64,000 nucleotides of DNA from positions 1,515,351 to 1,579,350 of the forward strand of contig NZ_KB913028.1 in assembly GCF_000384135.1 (NCBI RefSeq), written 5' to 3'. The notes under the pieces were generated by a model that saw only the letters and a list, made by a program, of their open reading frames with translations, was not told the DNA's origin and ran no database searches. Numbering within the stretch: the stretch's first letter is position 1; every line of letters begins with the position of its first letter. The DNA is from Succinispira mobilis DSM 6222 (GTDB lineage: Bacteria > Bacillota > Negativicutes > Acidaminococcales > Succinispiraceae). Below are positions 63,038-64,000 of the stretch, piece by piece. The position numbers and the translations under genes are program-made.

Positions 63038-64000
63038 TTATTTTTCCTTGAAGTATTTATCAGCACCAGCAGCCATTGGTAAAGACATACCCTCTGTTGC
63101 AGTTGCTTTGGAAATATTTTTTGCTATAGCATGAGATGATTTTAATCTATCAGTGTTCGTATATAGGGCTTTAGCAATATTATAGCTTAGATCATCAGAC
63201 ATTTTATCTGTAGCCACTAACATTGCTTTAACAGCAACAGTATTGATGTCTTGTTCTTGACCTGGATATGTTTTGGCTGGAATAACTTGTTTAGTATAGA
63301 AAGGATATTTTTTAATAAGTCCATCTGCTTGTTGAGCATCTACACTCAATAGTGCTACAGGATTTTGGGTAGAGATATCTTGAATGGCTGCAGTTGGTAT
63401 ACCAGCAGTTACAAAGGCGATATCTACATTACCATCTTTCAAAGCACCAGCAGCTTCAGCAAAAGATAGATATTGTACTTTAATATCAGAATATGTTATG
63501 CCATTAGCTTCTAAAACCTGACGAGCATTAGCTTCTACCCCACTGCCCGCAGCACCAACGGCCACTCTTTTACCTTTAGCCTCAGATAATTTTTTGATAC
63601 CTGATTTTTGAAGAGTTATTATCTGTACTGTTTCTGGATATAAAGTTGCAATCCCCTTAAGGTTTGCCACTTTTTTGTCTTTAAACATTTCTGTTCCGTT
63701 CAAAGCATAATAAGCAATATCATTTTGGACAAAAGCTAAATCAACTTTACCCGTAGATAATAAGTTAACATTGGCAACAGAAGCACCAGTACTTTGAGCA
63801 CTAGCATTAACTCCTGGAATATTTTTATTCAATATTTCTGCCATCGCACCACCTATTGGGTAATAAGTTCCTGCTGTACCACCTGTGGCAATATTAACAA
63901 ATTGTTGTTTTGCAGCTGGTTTTTGATCTGCTTTTTTATCTCCACCACAACCAGCAACAAGACCAGATACTAAAACCCCAGTAACTAATAAAGCCGTAAG
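63038..64000 (-). CDS. TAXI-family TRAP solute-binding lipoprotein (5' end outside window)
   Basis: The reading frame runs to the window edge. Its first visible residues LTALLVTGVLVSGLVAGCGG form a lipoprotein signal with the lipobox VAGC, so only a few codons are missing. VNIATGGTAGTYYPIGGAMAEIL is the typical start of a TAXI (Imp-like) binding protein, followed by VDLAFVQNDIAYYAL and GVEANARQVLEANGI. It captures the substrate outside the cell for the TRAP permease. An in-frame ATG at 63844 lies inside the mature protein and is not the start. Confidence 0.93.
   Translation of the reverse strand, partial: LTALLVTGVLVSGLVAGCGGDKKADQKPAAKQQFVNIATGGTAGTYYPIGGAMAEILNKNIPGVNASAQSTGASVANVNLLSTGKVDLAFVQNDIAYYALNGTEMFKDKKVANLKGIATLYPETVQIITLQKSGIKKLSEAKGKRVAVGAAGSGVEANARQVLEANGITYSDIKVQYLSFAEAAGALKDGNVDIAFVTAGIPTAAIQDISTQNPVALLSVDAQQADGLIKKYPFYTKQVIPAKTYPGQEQDINTVAVKAMLVATDKMSDDLSYNIAKALYTNTDRLKSSHAIAKNISKATATEGMSLPMAAGADKYFKEK

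Noticed and set aside
1-64000. CRISPR arrays, tRNA and rRNA genes
   Set aside because: I saw no regularly spaced repeats and no cloverleaf or rRNA sequence in reading the window; weak tRNA-like genes cannot be excluded without a covariance search.

Overview
The window is bacterial, AT-rich and densely coded. Two things point to an anaerobic Bacillota, plausibly of the class Negativicutes: the gene set (class II aldolase, argFGH, FMN-riboswitch rib operon, a folate cluster with FolE2 and a PTPS-type enzyme, RNase Y, a TAXI-type TRAP transporter) and the regulatory signals (CIRCE, a Gram-positive LexA box, 6S RNA). The class assignment is inference; no rRNA or tRNA gene was seen to fix it.

Region 1 (1-8.0 kb) reads as more GC-rich than the rest. 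It is a stress or detoxification regulon. A MerR/AdhR-like regulator sits in an operon with an alpha/beta hydrolase, a cyclophilin-like lipoprotein, a flavodoxin-like oxidoreductase and a DUF362 ferredoxin-domain protein. An MFS exporter, a metallo-beta-lactamase-fold hydrolase and a second, paralogous alpha/beta hydrolase lie beside it. Three promoters with the 19-bp -35/-10 spacer and central dyad typical of MerR-type control head the three transcription units.

Region 2 (about 8.1-25.45 kb) is a mosaic mobile island. From left to right it holds a decapitated serine recombinase, a complete IS3-family element, a decapitated relaxase with a possible oriT, an XRE regulator, a UvrA-like/MarR cassette with its own promoter and operator, and a sigma-like protein. 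These are followed by a defence operon read leftwards (HTH regulator, hsdM, hsdS, a Kiwa-like kwaA-kwaB pair, hsdR), then a 52-aa protein and an intact large serine integrase. The integrase gene ends inside the 3' end of rlmD, which marks one attachment site. The matching far-end site was not found.

Region 3 (25.4-64 kb) is core chromosome: rlmD, an ABC-2 exporter, fba, a PfpI-like protein, argFGH, tcdA, 6S RNA, a Lon-like protease, a YdcF protein, cysK, CIRCE-controlled hsp20, alaS, and arsR with the folate cluster. After these come a TVP38 protein, recG, rpmB, rny, recX-recA under a LexA box, hslO with ribH-ribBA-ribE-ribD under an FMN riboswitch, rpe, and a TAXI TRAP transporter cut by the window edge.

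The most noteworthy system is the defence operon, in which a two-gene Kiwa-like module (membrane KwaA plus DUF4868-type KwaB) is nested between hsdS and hsdR of a type I restriction-modification system and shares its promoter side and regulator.
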